Source of the DNA: Hydrogenovibrio sp. UBA654
GTDB taxonomy: Bacteria > Pseudomonadota > Gammaproteobacteria > Thiomicrospirales > Thiomicrospiraceae
DNA: 18,187 bases
Direction of reading: 5' to 3'
Assembly (NCBI GenBank): GCA_002299585.1
Contig: DBOE01000071.1
Coordinates: 1 to 18,187, forward strand
Shown here: one piece after another, positions 16,255 through 18,187 of the stretch
Layout: the number at the start of each line of letters is the position of its first letter
How positions within the stretch are numbered: position 1 is the first letter of the stretch
Notes under the pieces: model-generated
What the model saw: the letters and a program-made list of their open reading frames with translations, nothing else
The model's database searches: none
Told to the model about the DNA's origin: nothing
Made by a program: the position numbers and the translations under genes

Positions 16255-17222
16255 AGTTTATAGACTTGTTTGCTGGCATAGGAGGTTTTCATCAAGTTTT
16301 AAGAAAACATAATATGGAATGCGTGTTTGCCAGTGAGTGGGACAAGCATGCTAGTCAAACTTACTTTGAAAATTATGGCTTTCAGCCTTTTGGAGATATA
16401 ACCAAAATTGCCGAAAAAGATATTCCTAAGCATGATTTTTTATGTGCTGGATTTCCTTGCCAAGCTTTTTCTGTTTCAGGAAAACAAAAGGGCTTTGAAG
16501 ATACCAGAGGAACTTTGTTTTTTGATGTGGCGAGAATAGTAAAACACCATAAGCCAAAAGTTTTGTTTTTAGAAAATGTTAAAAATTTTGCCAGTCATGA
16601 TTCAGGGAAAACCTTAAGCACAGTCGTTAATGTACTGGATGAACTAGGTTATGATATTTATCATAAAGTATTAAATGCTAGTCATTTTGGTTTACCTCAA
16701 AATAGAGAGAGGATTTATATTGTTGCCTTTCGCAAAGATTTGCAAATAAAAAACTTTTCGTTTCCTAAAGCAACAGAGATAAGAACCTGTTTGAATGATA
16801 TTCTTGAAAAAAATCCAGTAGATGCAAAAATTATTGTTAGAGCAGATATAAACATAAAAACCTGTTTTGAGCCTAAATTGGATATATTTAATGAACTTGA
16901 TTTACCAAATAAACCTGTACGATTGGGCGAGGTAAATAAAGGTGGACAAGGGGAAAGGATTTATAGTCCTTATGGCCATGCAATTACCCTCTCTGCTCAT
17001 GGTGGTGGCGTTGGTTCAAAAACGGGGCTTTATTTAGTCGATAATAAAGTAAGAAAATTATCACCAAGAGAGTGTGCAAGGGTGCAAGGGTTTCCAGAAA
17101 ACTTTAAAATTAATTCATCATCACCGCAAGCCTATAAACAGTTTGGTAATAGCGTTGCATTAAATGTATTAGATGAAATAACACAAAATATTTGTAAGGT
17201 TATGAATCATGCTAACGGTTAA
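16251..17222 (+). CDS. M.HhaI-like DNA cytosine-5 methyltransferase (predicted GCGC)
   Basis: A 323-residue C5-methyltransferase with all main motifs: I FIDLFAGIGGF (3-13), IV FPCQAFSVSGKQKG with nucleophile Cys70, VI ENV (108-110), VIII QNRERIYIV (150-158), IX RKLSPRECARVQGFP (268-282) and X QFGNSVALNV (297-306). The target-recognition region (about 222-263, RLGEVNKGGQGERIYS and AITLSAHGGG) closely resembles that of M.HhaI as I recall it, including segments flanking its DNA-contact loops. Methylation at GCGC is therefore predicted. M.HhaI has about ten extra N-terminal residues. The ATG shares bases with the trpE stop (ATGA) and has no strong ribosome binding site, so translation is probably coupled to trpE. 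It protects host DNA from the endonuclease encoded next. Confidence 0.93.
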   Translation: MKFIDLFAGIGGFHQVLRKHNMECVFASEWDKHASQTYFENYGFQPFGDITKIAEKDIPKHDFLCAGFPCQAFSVSGKQKGFEDTRGTLFFDVARIVKHHKPKVLFLENVKNFASHDSGKTLSTVVNVLDELGYDIYHKVLNASHFGLPQNRERIYIVAFRKDLQIKNFSFPKATEIRTCLNDILEKNPVDAKIIVRADINIKTCFEPKLDIFNELDLPNKPVRLGEVNKGGQGERIYSPYGHAITLSAHGGGVGSKTGLYLVDNKVRKLSPRECARVQGFPENFKINSSSPQAYKQFGNSVALNVLDEITQNICKVMNHANG

Positions 17223-18030
17223 AGAAAAAATAGGCTCTTATACCGCAAAAGGTGGTTTTGAAAATGAGCATGATATTGTTGTAAAATTTAATAATTGGCA
17301 AAGTGATTTAGAAGCTCAAGAATGGTTAGTTATTTTAGGCTATGATTTTAAAATAATATCATCTTTAAATGCCGTTCAAATTCCTTCATTTATTAAAAAA
17401 GAAAAAGCATTAGAACTTGGCGTTACAGAAGACAAAATTACAGAAACAAAAAAGTTTAAAAAAGCAGATGTTCAAGTCCAAATAAAAATACAAATAGACG
17501 AAGTTTTTTATATAGAAAATTTATCATTAAAAAAAGCCAATAGAAAAGCGGCTTATAATCAAATAGATAAAAGAAAAGTAGATACTTATCAAGATATTTG
17601 GGGCTTTAACAATGAGATTTCAAATATATTAAAACTATTTACTGGTGAAATAACACCAGCTGAAAAGTGGTTAAATGCCATTTCAGATAAAAGGCGAGTT
17701 AATTTTAAAGAAATGCCTGAGCAAGATGCAAGTTTAGTGATTAAGTTTTTTTCTGACAATAAATATAAAATAATTAATGATATTATTCAGGGCAGAGGAG
17801 CATTAAAAGCGGATTGGTTACTTGTTACCTGTAAAGAAGAAGATTCAACGCTATCTTGGGCGTTAAAAAATGCAGTAGAAGTTTGTAATTATTATAGTAT
17901 GGGAGAGGTTAAAATTTCTCCAAAAGGTAGTTTAACGATTGGGAAGATTACTATGCAGAGAAAAGGTGGTACTCCTGACCCAACTAGCTTGCAGTTTAAA
18001 TTTAACCCACTAGAATTATTTAAGGTTTAA
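17209..18030 (+). CDS. R.HinP1I-like type II restriction endonuclease (predicted GCGC)
   Basis: A 273-residue protein similar along its length to R.HinP1I (G^CGC, 247 residues, recalled from memory). Matching stretches are TAKGGFENEHDI (12-23), EAQEWLVILG (35-44), NQIDKRKVDTYQDIW (117-131), FTGEITP (144-150), DKRR (160-163), ILQGRG-type DIIQGRG (191-197) and QRKGG (250-254). Residues about 61-85 are an insertion relative to HinP1I. The catalytic motif aligns as Ala86-Asp87-X18-Ser106-x-Lys108, where HinP1I has SD-X18-QxK. Asp and Lys are thus kept but Ser and Gln are replaced. AAGG lies 9 bases before the ATG at 17209, inside the methyltransferase gene, and the two overlap by 14 bases. No separate controller gene is seen. 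Pairing with an HhaI-type methyltransferase supports the call strongly. Confidence 0.88.
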   Translation: MLTVKEKIGSYTAKGGFENEHDIVVKFNNWQSDLEAQEWLVILGYDFKIISSLNAVQIPSFIKKEKALELGVTEDKITETKKFKKADVQVQIKIQIDEVFYIENLSLKKANRKAAYNQIDKRKVDTYQDIWGFNNEISNILKLFTGEITPAEKWLNAISDKRRVNFKEMPEQDASLVIKFFSDNKYKIINDIIQGRGALKADWLLVTCKEEDSTLSWALKNAVEVCNYYSMGEVKISPKGSLTIGKITMQRKGGTPDPTSLQFKFNPLELFKV

Positions 18031-18036
18031 TTTTTT

Positions 18037-18187
18037 ATGTTATTAATAATAGACAACTATGATTCATTTACCTTTAACCTAGTGCAGTATTTTGGCGAAT
18101 TGAGTCAAGAAGTTGTGGTGCATAGAAATGACCAAATTAATCTTGAGGCTATTACGGCTTTGAATCCTGATTATTTAGTTATTTCAC
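18037..18187 (+). CDS. trpG: Anthranilate synthase component II, N-terminal part (cut by window end)
   Basis: The first 50 codons of a glutamine amidotransferase: LLIIDNYDSFTFNLVQYF (2-19) is the signature start of TrpG/PabA proteins. The window ends before the catalytic cysteine. TrpG supplies ammonia from glutamine to TrpE. It starts 6 bases after the endonuclease stop; AAGG (18022-18025) lies 11 bases upstream, inside the endonuclease gene. Co-location with trpE favours TrpG over PabA, though one protein often serves both roles. Confidence 0.92.
   Translation, partial: MLLIIDNYDSFTFNLVQYFGELSQEVVVHRNDQINLEAITALNPDYLVIS

Overview
The window is an AT-rich (roughly one third G+C by eye) bacterial chromosome segment with tightly packed genes. 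The order bioB-bioF-bioH-bioC, the order rpe-gph-trpE and the comF gene near the biotin genes point to a gammaproteobacterium. The low G+C and the cytochrome b/ethylbenzene-dehydrogenase-like protein would fit a marine sulfur oxidiser or symbiont lineage, but that placement is inference.

Layout. Positions 1-2275 hold two minus-strand genes: a lipoprotein with two Cys-rich InlB-like repeats and an SdiA-regulated beta-propeller domain, and comF, which starts at TTG. Positions 2446-4643 hold a plus-strand two-gene unit of unknown function: a 509-residue coiled-coil, multi-pass membrane protein translationally coupled to a von Willebrand A lipoprotein with a complete-looking MIDAS. Positions 4675-6874 hold a minus-strand coupled pair: a cytochrome b561-type membrane domain fused to an ethylbenzene-dehydrogenase-type haem-binding domain, then a small DUF1566 protein. 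Positions 6977-10880 carry bioBFHC on the plus strand. The last biotin gene, bioD, lies on the opposite strand (11037-11684) as the distal gene of psiE-purC-bioD. From 13160 onward the plus strand carries rpe, a strong terminator, gph, a possible 41-codon ORF, trpE, a two-gene restriction-modification system, and the first 50 codons of trpG.

How they work together. BioC and BioH begin and end pimeloyl-ACP synthesis, and BioF, BioD and BioB make biotin from it; bioA is not in the window. TrpE and TrpG form anthranilate synthase. The most striking feature is that the two anthranilate synthase genes are separated by a compact restriction-modification system. It consists of an M.HhaI-like cytosine-5 methyltransferase whose ATG overlaps the trpE stop, and an R.HinP1I-like endonuclease overlapping the methyltransferase by 14 bases and ending 6 bases before trpG. 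Both relatives recognise GCGC, and by eye I count only three GCGC tetramers in the whole window. The endonuclease seems to carry an altered catalytic motif (AD-X18-SxK where HinP1I has SD-X18-QxK, from memory), so it may be a variant or a decaying enzyme. No RNA genes, CRISPR arrays or insertion sequences were seen, and no gene-free stretch exceeds 300 bases.
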